Source: Halobacteriales archaeon SW_10_68_16 (GTDB lineage: Archaea; Halobacteriota; Halobacteria; Halobacteriales; Haloarculaceae). From it: a DNA stretch of 14,468 nucleotides. Of this stretch, positions 1-7,587 are shown piece after piece (position 1 is the first letter of the stretch; each line of letters opens with the position of its first letter). The notes under the pieces were generated by a model. That model was given only the letters and a program-made list of their open reading frames with translations. It was not told the DNA's origin and made no database searches. The position numbers and the translations under genes are program-made. The stretch is from contig PXSG01000079.1 of assembly GCA_003023485.1 (NCBI GenBank), positions 6,421 through 20,888 of the forward strand. The letters run 5' to 3'.

Positions 1-2
1 CC

Positions 3-347
3 TTCGAGGAGATGGACGCCGGGGCGCTGGCCGTCGCGGACGACGCCTTCGACACCGTCGTTTCGTCGCTGTCGACGTGTACCTTCCCGGACCCCGTCGC
101 GGCGCTGCGTGAGATGGCGCGTGTCTGCCGGCCCGAGGGGCGCGTACTCTTGCTCGAACACGGGCGCAGCGACGTCGGCGCCCTCGCGCGCTTCCAGGAC
201 TGGCGGGCCGACGCCCACTTCGAGAAACACGCCTGCCGGTGGAACCAGCGCCCTCTGGATAACATCGAGACGGCCGGGCTGGACGTCCACGAGACGCGGA
301 CCGGTCTCCTCGGGATGCTCACGGCCATCGAGGCGACGCCCGGGTGA
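3..347 (+). CDS. SAM-dependent methyltransferase, C-terminal part (5' end outside window)
   Basis: The reading frame is open from the first bases of the window, so the gene starts upstream; the ATG at 12 is probably internal. The visible 114 or so residues look like the second half of a class I, UbiE/Methyltransf_11-type methyltransferase. They begin with a stretch ending DDAFDTVVSSLSTCTFPDP (post-motif II region), then a helix with LREMARVCRPEGRVLLLEHG, the usual motif III strand. A C-terminal segment with FQDWRADAHFEKHACRWNQ resembles haloarchaeal members of the family. The SAM-binding glycine-rich motif I would lie upstream and cannot be seen. The substrate is unknown. The gene ends in TGA at 345-347; the next gene begins about 60 bp downstream on the same strand. 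Confidence 0.85.
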   Translation, partial: FEEMDAGALAVADDAFDTVVSSLSTCTFPDPVAALREMARVCRPEGRVLLLEHGRSDVGALARFQDWRADAHFEKHACRWNQRPLDNIETAGLDVHETRTGLLGMLTAIEATPG

Positions 348-408
348 CCCGCAGTCCCCGAAAAGCCCTATCGCTACCGCTTTTGTCGTCCGCGCCCAAC
401 CGCCGGTC

Positions 409-765
409 GTGCTCGACGGGAGTCCGCCGGAGGACGGCGAGTCCCCGGGGTCGTGGCGCGAGCAGGAGCGCGTCGACGAACAGTACCGCGAACCCGACGC
501 CGAGTCCGTCGACCTCGGCCCGGACGCCCCCTCCGTGCCGGATCCCTCCGAGAACGACGTCGACCCCGAACTCTCGCGGCGCTTCTGGGCGCTGGTGCTG
601 GTGTTCAACGCCGCACTCCTTGCCGTGTCGCTGGGCGCGATGTTCGTCGTCTTCGAGGCCAACTACACGCTCGGCGGGCAGTTGCTCGTCGCCGGCCTCG
701 CCGCCTTCGCCTTCGGCCTCTACCGGTACCGGGCCGCCAGGGAGTACCTCGACGAACAGACCTAA
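409..765 (+). CDS. Small haloarchaeal membrane protein with two transmembrane helices
   Basis: I chose the GTG at 409 as start (118 residues), because translation upstream of it turns into low-quality, Pro/Arg-rich sequence that overlaps the preceding methyltransferase. The first 55 residues are acidic and Pro/Ser-rich, with no recognisable fold. Two hydrophobic segments follow, FWALVLVFNAALLAVSLGAM and LLVAGLAAFAFGLYRY, separated by a short loop, and then a charged C-terminus. This predicts a cytoplasmic N-terminal tail and a helical hairpin in the membrane. From memory it resembles an uncharacterised haloarchaeal family (possibly DUF7322), but no function is known to me. It sits 24 bp before the next gene on the same strand, so the two could be cotranscribed. 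Confidence 0.7.
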   Translation: MLDGSPPEDGESPGSWREQERVDEQYREPDAESVDLGPDAPSVPDPSENDVDPELSRRFWALVLVFNAALLAVSLGAMFVVFEANYTLGGQLLVAGLAAFAFGLYRYRAAREYLDEQT

Positions 766-789
766 CACGCACAGGACCGAAGCGCGGGT

Positions 790-1218
790 ATGCGAACGGT
801 CCGGGACGAGGACGGGACCCGGTACGTGTTGCTCAAGGAATCGGGCGAATCGAGTCTCGTCCGGGACCCCGAGACGGGAGAGCGCCGGCACCTCGCGAAC
901 GCCGACCTGGAGCCCGTCGAGGGGGAGTCGCCGCTGGTCACCGCCGCGCGTGCGGTCCCGGCGCCGCTCCGGCAGCTCCTGACGGCGATCCCCGACGAGC
1001 GGGCGCTGGGCCTGTTGCTCGAACTCGACGCCCGCGACGGCGTCGCCGTCCGCACGCTCCTCGCGGAGACGGACTTCTGTGAGAGCGACCTCCATGGCTT
1101 CCTCGTGGAGTTGCAGGCCGCTGGCCTGATTGGGGAGACACGCGTCGCCGGCGAACGCGGCTACCGGACGACCGAGACGGCTGCGACCGCGCTTGCGCGC
1201 CTGCGGGACGGCGAGTAG
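790..1218 (+). CDS. Haloarchaeal winged-helix-like protein of unknown function
   Basis: 142 residues from ATG 790. The N-terminal third is a small beta-rich section (RYVLLKESGESSLVRDPETG, then RRHLANADLEPVEG). The rest is helical and ends in what looks like a winged helix: a first helix around LRQLLTAIPDERALGLLLEL, a likely recognition helix around ESDLHGFLVELQAAGLI, and a GERGYRTTETA wing. The architecture resembles a haloarchaeal family I recall as DUF7346. The DNA-binding-like fold is inferred from pattern, not from an alignment. It follows the membrane protein gene by 24 bp and converges with rad50 across a 119-bp gap (1219-1337). That gap contains a short T-rich stretch (CCAATTTTAGC, 1260-1270) that could terminate this transcript, but no other signal that I can see. 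Confidence 0.75.
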   Translation: MRTVRDEDGTRYVLLKESGESSLVRDPETGERRHLANADLEPVEGESPLVTAARAVPAPLRQLLTAIPDERALGLLLELDARDGVAVRTLLAETDFCESDLHGFLVELQAAGLIGETRVAGERGYRTTETAATALARLRDGE

Positions 1219-1337
1219 CGACCCCCGCGGAAGAGCGCGCTTTCATACGGTCGTGCGTAACCAATTTTAGCAGTGTCCGTGAGGATCGGTGTTTGGGACC
1301 ACGGAAACCGTCGTCTGTTTCGTGGGAGCGAAAAGAA

Positions 1338-3947
1338 TTACTCCTTGCGCACCCGCACGAGGTCGTCGGCCGCGCCGACCAGCTCCTCGTCGTGGCTCAC
1401 CACGAGGATCTGCTCGACGCCCAGTTCGCGCATCGCGTCGACGAGTTCGACGAGCTTCGAGACATGCCCCGAGTCCAGGAAGACAGTCGGTTCGTCGAGG
1501 ATGAGCGGCGGCATCGGCGCGGTCCCCTCGATGCCCTCCGCGAGCAGGCGGTAGATGGCACACCGCAGGCTCAGATTGAACAGCGCCCGCTCCCCGCCCG
1601 AGAGCTGGTCGGGGTCCAGCGGTTCGCCGTCCTTCTGGTAGACGGTCAGCTCGTAGTCGCCGTCGAGTTCGAGCCGCGAGTAGGAGTCGTTCTCGTAGAC
1701 CAGCTCGAAGGTCTCGTTGAGCATCCGTTCGAGGCTCTCGACGTTGCGCTGGCGCAGTTGCGCCCGGAGCATCCCGTACATTTCCTGGAGCTGTTCGGTC
1801 TCCTCGTACAGCGACTCCAGCCGGTCGACGGTCGCTGCGAGTCGGTCCCGGCGCTCGCGCAGGGCTTCGAGGTCGTCGATCTCGCCCTGCACGCGGCCGA
1901 TTTCGGCCTGCAACTCCGACTCGCGGTCGTCCAGTTCCGACAGTTTCTCGGTGACCTTCTCGAGGTAGTCTTCGGCACGCTCGCTTTCCTCGCGGGCCGC
2001 CTCGACGCGGTCCTCGTCGAAGGCCTCGGCCAGTTCCCCCCGGCGCTCGCGCTGCTCGGCGAGTCGCTGACGTCGCTCGTCGTTCAGGTCGGCCTTCTCG
2101 GCACGCGTCTCGCGCAGGTCCTCGATCCGCTCGGTCAGGTCCCCGACCGTCCCGACCGCCTCCTGTAGCTCCGCCAGGCGCTCGACCCGGTCGGCGAGGT
2201 CGGCCTTCTCCCCGTTGGCGGTCGCGATCTCCTCCTGGCACCCGGCTGCCTCCTCGCGGGCGTCGGCGGCAGCGGCGCGTTTCTCCTCGGCCTCGCGTTC
2301 CAGTTCGGTGGCCTCCTCGCGTAACGTCTCGGCGCGCGCTTCCTTCTCCTCGAGGGTCGCTTCCCGCTGGTCGAGCAACTGGGCGACGTTCTCCCGGTCG
2401 GTCTCGAGTGTCGCGAGTTCCCGCGCCCGCTCGACCAGCCGCTCGGCCCGGTCGAGCCGTTCTTCAAGGGTCTCCTCGCGGTCTTCGAGGTCCCCAAGTT
2501 GCGATTCGAGCGTCTCGACGGTTTCCCGGTGCTGTTCGATGGCCTCGACGTGTGGCGACCCCTCGACCGGCTGGCCACACTCCGGGCACTTGCCGGCCTC
2601 GCGGAGTTCGCGTGCCTCGGCCAGTTGCTCGCGGGCGTTCTCCAGGTCCGTCGCCGTCTCGGCCCGCCGTTCCCGTACCTCGGCCAGTTCGTCCCCGACT
2701 TCGTCGCGGTGCTCGTCGGCGCCCTCGGGGTCGACGGGTGCGTCCGCGAACGCCTCCCGACAGGCCTCGATCTCCGCGTCCAGTTCCTCGAGTTCTGCCC
2801 GCTTGGTCGCCAGTTCCTCCCGGCCCGCCGTGGCCTCCCCCTCGATATCGTCGGCAGTGTCGCGCTTCTCGGTCGCGTTCGCTTCGAGGTCCTCGGCCCC
2901 CTCGGCGAGGGACTCGGCCCGGCTGTCGTGTTCCTGTTTCTCGACACTCAGTTCGCGGATCCGCTCGGTCAGCTCCTCCATCTCCGCCTCGAGGTCGTCA
3001 ACGCGCGCCTCGATGGCCTCGGGGTCGGCCGCCGCGATGTCCACCTCCCCCAGCAGGTCGTCCCGCGTCGCGCGTGCCTCGTCCCGGCGCTGGCGTGCCG
3101 AGGCGACATCGTCCGCGAGGCGCTCGCGCTCGTGCTCGGTCGCCTCGATCCTCTCGCGCAGGTCCGCGATGGCGTCGTCGAGGTCCTGGAGTTCGGACTG
3201 CTTCTGTTCGTACTCTTCGAGGACCGCCTCCGCGTCGGCCAGCGTCTCCTCGGCCTCCGTGCGGTTCTCCTCGAAGCGTTCGATCTCGGATTCGACCTCG
3301 GCCAGTTCCGACTGCAAGGCGTTCAGCCGGCCGTGGAGGTCCCGTTCTTCCTTCGCTTCGATCTGGTCGTCCAGTTCCGAGAGCGCACCCTGTTTGTCGT
3401 CGCGCACGCGGCCGACGCCGACGCGGGCGTCGCTGGCCCGCTCGCGGTACGCCTCGAGTTTGCCCAGTTGCAGGAGTTCGTCGAGCATGTCCTGGCGCTC
3501 GCCCGGCGAGGCCTCGATGAGCTTGTTCACCTCGCCCTGCCGGACGTACGCGCAGTTGACGAACGCCTCGTGGTCCATCCGCAGGAGTTCGCCCACCCGC
3601 CGGCGGACGGCCCGGGCACCCTCGTAGGTGCCGTCGTCACCGTCGAGGACGCACTTCGTGGTGACGGCCCGCTCCTCGCGGACGCTCACCCGGCGTTCGA
3701 TGTGGTAGGACTCGCCGGCGTGGGTGAACCACAGTTCCACGACCGCGCCGTCGGCGCCGATGGTGACGACCTCGTCGAGTGTCTGGTCCAGCGCCGAGGC
3801 CCCGTAGAGGGCGAAGAAACAGGCCTCCAGCAGCGAGGACTTCCCGCTGCCGTTGAGGCCGTGGATGACCGTCACGCCACGGTCCAGCGAGAGGTCCGCC
3901 TCGGCGTAGCACTTGAACTGCTCCAGCCTGACGCGGTCGAACCTCAC
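1338..3947 (-). CDS. rad50: Rad50, DNA double-strand break repair ATPase
   Basis: 869 residues starting with GTG at 3947, which overlaps the mre11 stop (GTGA, 3944-3947). Rad50 is the SMC-like ATPase that works with Mre11 to tether and process DNA ends. Visible motifs are Walker A GLNGSGKS (residues 30-37), a Q-loop near NCAYVRQGE, and long heptad coiled coils on both sides of a zinc hook CPEC (Cys454 and Cys457). Towards the C-terminus come the ABC signature LSGGE (782-786), Walker B with LILDEP (Asp818-Glu819), a D-loop FLDSG, and an H-loop ILVVSHDEE near the end. Order and length fit an intact haloarchaeal Rad50. The very regular Glu/Arg/Leu coiled coil produces long false open frames on the opposite strand. 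Translational coupling to mre11 is likely. Confidence 0.97.
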   Translation of the reverse strand: MRFDRVRLEQFKCYAEADLSLDRGVTVIHGLNGSGKSSLLEACFFALYGASALDQTLDEVVTIGADGAVVELWFTHAGESYHIERRVSVREERAVTTKCVLDGDDGTYEGARAVRRRVGELLRMDHEAFVNCAYVRQGEVNKLIEASPGERQDMLDELLQLGKLEAYRERASDARVGVGRVRDDKQGALSELDDQIEAKEERDLHGRLNALQSELAEVESEIERFEENRTEAEETLADAEAVLEEYEQKQSELQDLDDAIADLRERIEATEHERERLADDVASARQRRDEARATRDDLLGEVDIAAADPEAIEARVDDLEAEMEELTERIRELSVEKQEHDSRAESLAEGAEDLEANATEKRDTADDIEGEATAGREELATKRAELEELDAEIEACREAFADAPVDPEGADEHRDEVGDELAEVRERRAETATDLENAREQLAEARELREAGKCPECGQPVEGSPHVEAIEQHRETVETLESQLGDLEDREETLEERLDRAERLVERARELATLETDRENVAQLLDQREATLEEKEARAETLREEATELEREAEEKRAAAADAREEAAGCQEEIATANGEKADLADRVERLAELQEAVGTVGDLTERIEDLRETRAEKADLNDERRQRLAEQRERRGELAEAFDEDRVEAAREESERAEDYLEKVTEKLSELDDRESELQAEIGRVQGEIDDLEALRERRDRLAATVDRLESLYEETEQLQEMYGMLRAQLRQRNVESLERMLNETFELVYENDSYSRLELDGDYELTVYQKDGEPLDPDQLSGGERALFNLSLRCAIYRLLAEGIEGTAPMPPLILDEPTVFLDSGHVSKLVELVDAMRELGVEQILVVSHDEELVGAADDLVRVRKE

Positions 3948-5170
3948 AGGTAGTCCTCCATCGTAATTTGGCCGTCATCAGTCTCGCCTGCCTGCTGCCC
4001 GTCCGCCTCGTCTCCCTGCCCGTCGTCGTCGGAGTCACCCGCGTCCTCGGCGCTCGCGAACGCGCCCTCGTCGGCCTCGGCGACGAACTCACGGACGCGG
4101 TCCTCGACGGTGTCTGCGACGTTGGAGTCGGCCACCTTGCTCGCGCGGATGGTCTCGTCGATGTCCCGGGCCGCGGGGCTCAATCCGAGTTCCCGGACCC
4201 GCTCGCGGACTGCCTCGTCGGGGTCGGCGAAACTCACCTCGATCTCGCTCTCGTCGGCGATCTCGCGGTGGTCGGTAACGCGAGTCACCAGCGCGCCCCG
4301 CTCGTCGCCGTACTCCTCGATGGTCGCCGGCGTCACGGGCACGCCCTCGCCGTCGATGGCGACGACGACCACCGCGTCGGTCACGTCGTGCTGGCCGACC
4401 CGCTCGCGGACGCGCTCGACCCCCTCGCCCGATCCCAGGTCGACGTCGACGAAGACGAACTCGCGGGTGTCGAGGCCACGCCGGCGGATGTCGACGCCGT
4501 CATCGAAGACGACGACGTTGTACCCCCGCTGGTCGCGCTCGTCGGCGCTCGCGCGCTCGGTCGAACCGGGGTAGGTCAGCCACGCCTCCACAGGCTCTTC
4601 GACCTGTTTGATCCGGGGCGTGTGGTCGTCGCCCAGGAGGACGGCGTCGAACGCGACGTTCGACTCGGCGAGCACCTCGCGGGCGTCCCAGTCGCCGTGG
4701 GGGAACGGTTCGAAGAGGCCATGCGTGACGAGGGCGGCATGCTCGGCGTCGCGGGGTTCGAAGTCGTAGGCCAGGTCCGCGCGGTTCGACCGCGGGACGA
4801 AGTCCAGCCCGTAGAAGGCCGTGTTGCCGACGCGGACGGGTTCGGCCCCGAGGCGTGTCGCCAGCCCCAGCGACTCGAAGAGGTCCAGCCACTGGGCGTC
4901 CCGCTTGGCCTCGTGGTTGCCGACGATGGCGAGGAACGGAATGTTGGCGTCCTCGAGCGTCCGCAGGACCGAAAGCGCCCCCATGATGTCGGGCAGCGTC
5001 GGCCGGCGGTCGTGGAAGAGGTCGCCGGCGTGGACCACCGCGTCCACCCCCTCCGTGACGGCGTCCTCGGCCACCCCCCGGAACGCCGCGAGGAAGTCCT
5101 CGCGTCGCTCGTGGCGGTGGTACTGCTGGTACCCCAGGTGGGTGTCCCCGGTGTGGATGACGCGTGTCAT
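3944..5170 (-). CDS. mre11: Mre11, DNA repair exonuclease
   Basis: 408 residues from ATG 5170. Mre11 is the manganese-dependent nuclease of the Mre11-Rad50 complex. Calcineurin-type phosphoesterase motifs are visible: GDTHLG (Asp9, His11), HAGDLFHDRRP (Asp50), GNHE (Asn85, His86), VTHG (His150) and LLGDDHTP (Asp181 to His183). The last motif is normally written GHxH in bacterial and thermophilic archaeal homologues; here an Asp replaces the first His. The capping region follows (about 200-300), then a helical Rad50-binding part near SNVADTVEDRVREFV. A very acidic, Gly/Gln-rich tail ends in ITMEDYL, and acidic tails are common in halophile proteins. mre11 is upstream of rad50 in the same transcript, about 82 bp after the end of the winged-helix gene, so a three-gene unit is possible. 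Confidence 0.96.
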   Translation of the reverse strand: MTRVIHTGDTHLGYQQYHRHERREDFLAAFRGVAEDAVTEGVDAVVHAGDLFHDRRPTLPDIMGALSVLRTLEDANIPFLAIVGNHEAKRDAQWLDLFESLGLATRLGAEPVRVGNTAFYGLDFVPRSNRADLAYDFEPRDAEHAALVTHGLFEPFPHGDWDAREVLAESNVAFDAVLLGDDHTPRIKQVEEPVEAWLTYPGSTERASADERDQRGYNVVVFDDGVDIRRRGLDTREFVFVDVDLGSGEGVERVRERVGQHDVTDAVVVVAIDGEGVPVTPATIEEYGDERGALVTRVTDHREIADESEIEVSFADPDEAVRERVRELGLSPAARDIDETIRASKVADSNVADTVEDRVREFVAEADEGAFASAEDAGDSDDDGQGDEADGQQAGETDDGQITMEDYL

Positions 5171-5252
5171 TACCCCCCGGTAGACGGTCGGCCCCTTTCA
5201 GCGTTGGCAGTCCCCGGTGAAAGTGAAACCCACGCTGGAGCGATCCGACCGC

Positions 5253-5519
5253 TTACTCGATGGTGAGCGTGTAGATGCGCTTGCGTGCGTCGGCGAAGGA
5301 AAAGCGCGACTCGACGGCGCCGACGTCCTCCAGGCGGCTCAGGGCATACCGGGCCGTGCGGGGCGGGAGCAGCGTCTCCTCTGCCAGCTGGCTCTGGGTC
5401 AGCGAGTCGTTGTACTCTAAGACTTTCGCGACGAGCTTCGCGCTCGGCGGGAGTTCGCGGACGGCCTCCCAGCCGCTCCCGTCGACTGACTCGACCGTCG
5501 CAGGCTCTGATGCGCTCAT
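5253..5519 (-). CDS. MarR-like winged-helix transcriptional regulator
   Basis: 88 residues from the ATG at 5519. An in-frame upstream ATG at 5561 exists, but the promoter box lies between the two, so the shorter form fits a leaderless transcript. The core is a winged helix: KLVAKVLEYNDSLTQSQLAE (helices 1-2), TLLPPRTARYALSRLEDVGA (recognition helix 3) and a wing around SRFSFADARKRIYTL. This resembles haloarchaeal MarR/HTH_24-type proteins. It has almost no other domain, so it has no obvious ligand-binding part. It lies directly upstream of mre11-rad50 and is divergent from PAN, so it could regulate itself, the repair genes or PAN; this is inference only. Stop TAA at 5253-5255. Confidence 0.85.
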   Translation of the reverse strand: MSASEPATVESVDGSGWEAVRELPPSAKLVAKVLEYNDSLTQSQLAEETLLPPRTARYALSRLEDVGAVESRFSFADARKRIYTLTIE

Positions 5520-5544
5520 GCTATCCGGGACGACGGGATACAGG

Positions 5545-5556
5545 TTAATAATATTT
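5545..5556 (-). promoter_or_regulatory. AT-rich TATA box for the winged-helix regulator gene
   Basis: On the minus strand this reads AAATATTATTAA, by far the most AT-rich stretch near the gene, 26-37 bp upstream of the ATG at 5519. That is the spacing of archaeal TATA boxes from the transcription start, so the transcript should be leaderless or nearly so. No BRE element was confirmed. Confidence 0.65.
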
Positions 5557-5669
5557 CTCAATCTAATTTATTACCACTGGAAATGGGGTTGCCGGTACCG
5601 AAACGCAATGATGGCTCCGCGTGCGGCCCGGCCGTCCAGGGAATCGAGCCGAGAGTGTACCCGAAACCT

Positions 5670-5677
5670 CTTATTAT
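5670..5677 (+). promoter_or_regulatory. TATA box for the PAN gene
   Basis: CTTATTAT lies 23-30 bp upstream of the ATG at 5700, matching a haloarchaeal TATA box and a leaderless mRNA. A second AT-rich stretch (TCTAATTTATTACC, about 5562-5575) further upstream could serve as another promoter in either direction. The 180-bp divergent region 5520-5699 holds no gene that I can support. Confidence 0.6.
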
Positions 5678-5699
5678 CGAATCCACTAGCAAGACGGTA

Positions 5700-6911
5700 A
5701 TGACCGACACCGTTGACGAGGTCGAGTTGCCGTACGACGAGGACGCCTCCCAGCAGGAGAAAATCGAGGCGCTCCGGGAACGCCTCGAGATCCTCGAGGC
5801 CCAGAACGAGGAGATGCGCGACAAACTCCTCGACGCGAACGCGGAGAACAACAAGTACCAGCAGAAGTTGGAGCGGCTGACCCACGAGAACAAGAAACTC
5901 AAGCAGTCGCCGCTGTTCGTCGCCACCGTCCAGGAACTGACCGACGAGGGCGTCATCATCAAACAGCACGGGAACAACCAGGAGGCGCTGACCGAGGTCA
6001 CCGACGAGATGCGGGCCGACATCGAACCCGACGACCGCGTCGCGGTCAACAACTCCCTGTCTATCGTCAAATCCCTCGACGACGAGACCGACGTCCGGGC
6101 CCGCGTGATGCAGGTCGACTCCAGCCCCGAGGTCACCTACCAGGACATCGGCGGGATCGAGGACCAGATCGAGGAGGTCCGCGAAACCGTCGAGATGCCC
6201 CTCAAGAACCCCGGGATGTTCGAGGATGTCGGCATCGACCCGCCCTCTGGGGTCCTGCTCCACGGCCCGCCGGGGACGGGCAAGACGATGCTGGCGAAGG
6301 CCGTCGCCAACCAGACCGACGCCACCTTCATCAAGATGGCCGGCTCCGAGCTGGTCCACAAGTTCATCGGCGAGGGTGCCAAACTCGTTCGGGACCTGTT
6401 CGAACTGGCCCGCCAGCACGAACCCGCGGTCATCTTCATCGACGAGATCGACGCCATCGCGGCAAAGCGGACCGAATCCAAGACCTCCGGTGATGCGGAG
6501 GTCCAGCGGACGATGATGCAACTGCTCTCGGAGATGGACGGCTTCGAGGACCGCGGCGAGATCCGCATCATCGCCGCCACCAACCGCTTCGACATGCTCG
6601 ACCGCGCCATCCTCCGCCCGGGCCGGTTCGACCGTCTCATCGAGGTCCCCAAACCGGACGAGACCGGGCGGGAGCAGATCTTCAAGATCCACACCCGCGA
6701 GATGAGCGTCGCCGACGACGTCGACTACGCGCGCCTGGCCCGGATGGTCGACGACGCCTCCGGCGCCGACATCAAGGCCATCTGTACCGAGGCCGGCATG
6801 TTCGCCATCCGTGACGACCGCACCGACGTCCGGATGTCGGACTTCGAGAACGCCTACGAGAAGATCCAGGACGAGGAAGACCACGCGGACGTCTCGAAGA
6901 CGTTCGCCTGA
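5700..6911 (+). CDS. pan: Proteasome-activating nucleotidase (PAN), AAA ATPase
   Basis: 403 residues from ATG 5700. The frame is open from 5583, but the upstream 39 codons are unlike the family and the TATA box at 5670 decides the start. PAN forms a hexameric ring that unfolds proteins and feeds them to the 20S proteasome. The order is an N-terminal coiled coil (about residues 18-70, EKIEALRERLEIL and on), an OB-like domain (about 75-145), then the AAA module. In the module, Walker A is GPPGTGKT (189-196), Walker B is IFIDEID (Asp248, Glu249), sensor 1 is AATNR (Asn295), and the arginine fingers are in RPGR (Arg306, Arg309). The C-terminus is KTFA, with Phe in place of the Tyr of the HbYX docking motif and Thr before it. 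Length fits the family. In Haloferax volcanii panA also lies close to mre11-rad50, as far as I recall. Confidence 0.96.
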   Translation: MTDTVDEVELPYDEDASQQEKIEALRERLEILEAQNEEMRDKLLDANAENNKYQQKLERLTHENKKLKQSPLFVATVQELTDEGVIIKQHGNNQEALTEVTDEMRADIEPDDRVAVNNSLSIVKSLDDETDVRARVMQVDSSPEVTYQDIGGIEDQIEEVRETVEMPLKNPGMFEDVGIDPPSGVLLHGPPGTGKTMLAKAVANQTDATFIKMAGSELVHKFIGEGAKLVRDLFELARQHEPAVIFIDEIDAIAAKRTESKTSGDAEVQRTMMQLLSEMDGFEDRGEIRIIAATNRFDMLDRAILRPGRFDRLIEVPKPDETGREQIFKIHTREMSVADDVDYARLARMVDDASGADIKAICTEAGMFAIRDDRTDVRMSDFENAYEKIQDEEDHADVSKTFA

Positions 6912-7325
6912 TCAGTAGGTTTCCCAGTCGACGACATCCACGTCGTCGATCCGGTCGAAGTGGTCGACGTTCGCGGTGAGTACCCGCAGTTGTTCGGTCC
7001 GTGCAGTCGCGGCGATGTAGACATCGTGAAGGTCGTCCAGCGGATCGCCGCGTGTTTGCAGTGCGTCGATGATGTCGGCTGCAGTCACCGCAACCGCACG
7101 GGAGACGGGCTTCAGTTCGAACCGCGCACAGAGGCAGTCGAGTGCGTCGACGGCCCCGCGATGATCGTCGGTGCCACGGTCGTACTGTTTGTTGACGCCG
7201 AGGCGGAGTTCGGTCAACGTGACCGCACTGATCGCGTGACGTCCCTCGTTGTCGAGACGCTCGACCCGTTCGTTCACGCCACCACGGTCGATGTCGACCA
7301 GGACTGACGTATCGAGGAGTTTCAT
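6912..7325 (-). CDS. vapC: VapC-type PIN-domain ribonuclease toxin
   Basis: 137 residues from ATG 7325. VapC toxins are magnesium-dependent RNases that cleave tRNA or rRNA when not held by VapB. PIN-domain residues visible are Asp5 in LLDTSVLVD, Glu39 in TLTELRLG, Asp97/Asp98 and Asp101 in DPLDDLHDVYIAATA, and Thr117, Asn119 and Asp121 in LTANVDHF. The full acidic set looks intact, so the enzyme should be active. The start overlaps the vapB stop (ATGA, 7322-7325), the usual arrangement for coupled translation. The stop TGA (6914-6912) directly abuts the stop of convergent PAN with no base between, so the toxin transcript must run antisense into pan or terminate inside it. The RNA target cannot be told from sequence. 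Confidence 0.92.
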   Translation of the reverse strand: MKLLDTSVLVDIDRGGVNERVERLDNEGRHAISAVTLTELRLGVNKQYDRGTDDHRGAVDALDCLCARFELKPVSRAVAVTAADIIDALQTRGDPLDDLHDVYIAATARTEQLRVLTANVDHFDRIDDVDVVDWETY

Positions 7326-7540
7326 TCGTCGAGGCGCTCCACTGTCCCTTCGCTCAGTGATTCGATGTCCGCTTTTACCGCCGATGCCGTCTCCGGGCCG
7401 AAGATTTTCTGTCCGGTCACGTCTGCCAACTGGCCACCTGACTCAAGGTGGGCAGCGATGACTTCGCTGAAACTCCGGTCGCCTTTCTCCCGCTTCAGTT
7501 TCCGGTACACTTCATCGGAGACTGCGATGTTTTTGCTCAT
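7322..7540 (-). CDS. vapB: VapB-type antitoxin
   Basis: 72 residues from ATG 7540. An in-frame ATG further upstream would place the start inside the palindrome at 7542-7570, so the shorter start is preferred. The N-terminus, NIAVSDEVYRKLKREKG followed by SFSEVI, matches the archaeal VapB antitoxin family formerly called UPF0330/DUF217, which contributes the DNA-binding part. The C-terminal half (about 40-72) is acidic and would wrap around the VapC active site. It precedes vapC with a four-base overlap. Such antitoxins usually repress their own operon, alone or with the toxin. The AT-rich palindrome ending two bases upstream of the start codon is a good candidate operator. Confidence 0.9.
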   Translation of the reverse strand: MSKNIAVSDEVYRKLKREKGDRSFSEVIAAHLESGGQLADVTGQKIFGPETASAVKADIESLSEGTVERLDE

Positions 7541-7541
7541 A

Positions 7542-7570
7542 CTTTTCGTATGCGTACCCATACGCAAAAG
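7542..7570 (-). promoter_or_regulatory. Inverted repeat upstream of vapB, probable autoregulatory operator
   Basis: On the plus strand CTTTTCGTATG (7542-7552) is mirrored by CATACGCAAAAG (7559-7570) around a 6-bp spacer. The arms match except for one extra base in the right arm. On the minus strand the right arm reads CTTTTGCGTATG, and its T run is about 25-30 bp before the vapB ATG at 7540, where a TATA box would sit. A repressor bound here would cover both promoter and start codon. Confidence 0.65.
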
Positions 7571-7587
7571 ACTTCGTGTTCGCCGTT

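Noticed and set aside
319..1095. 258-codon minus-strand frame opposite the first three genes
   Set aside because: It spans several unrelated plus-strand genes and has low-complexity Glu/Arg/Val-rich sequence, as expected of a shadow.
2215..3953. Long open frames on the plus strand opposite rad50 (for example 2215-3627 and 2499-3953)
   Set aside because: They are antisense to an intact Rad50 with all motifs; their Ser/Arg- or Val/Leu-rich composition follows from the GC-rich codon pattern of the coiled coil.
3968..5266. 432-codon open frame opposite mre11
   Set aside because: It lies wholly antisense to mre11, has no recognisable motif, and mirrors its codon bias.
5571..6884. 437-codon minus-strand frame opposite PAN
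   Set aside because: PAN is complete with every AAA motif on the plus strand; the antisense product is an Asp/Val/Leu-rich shadow with no domain.
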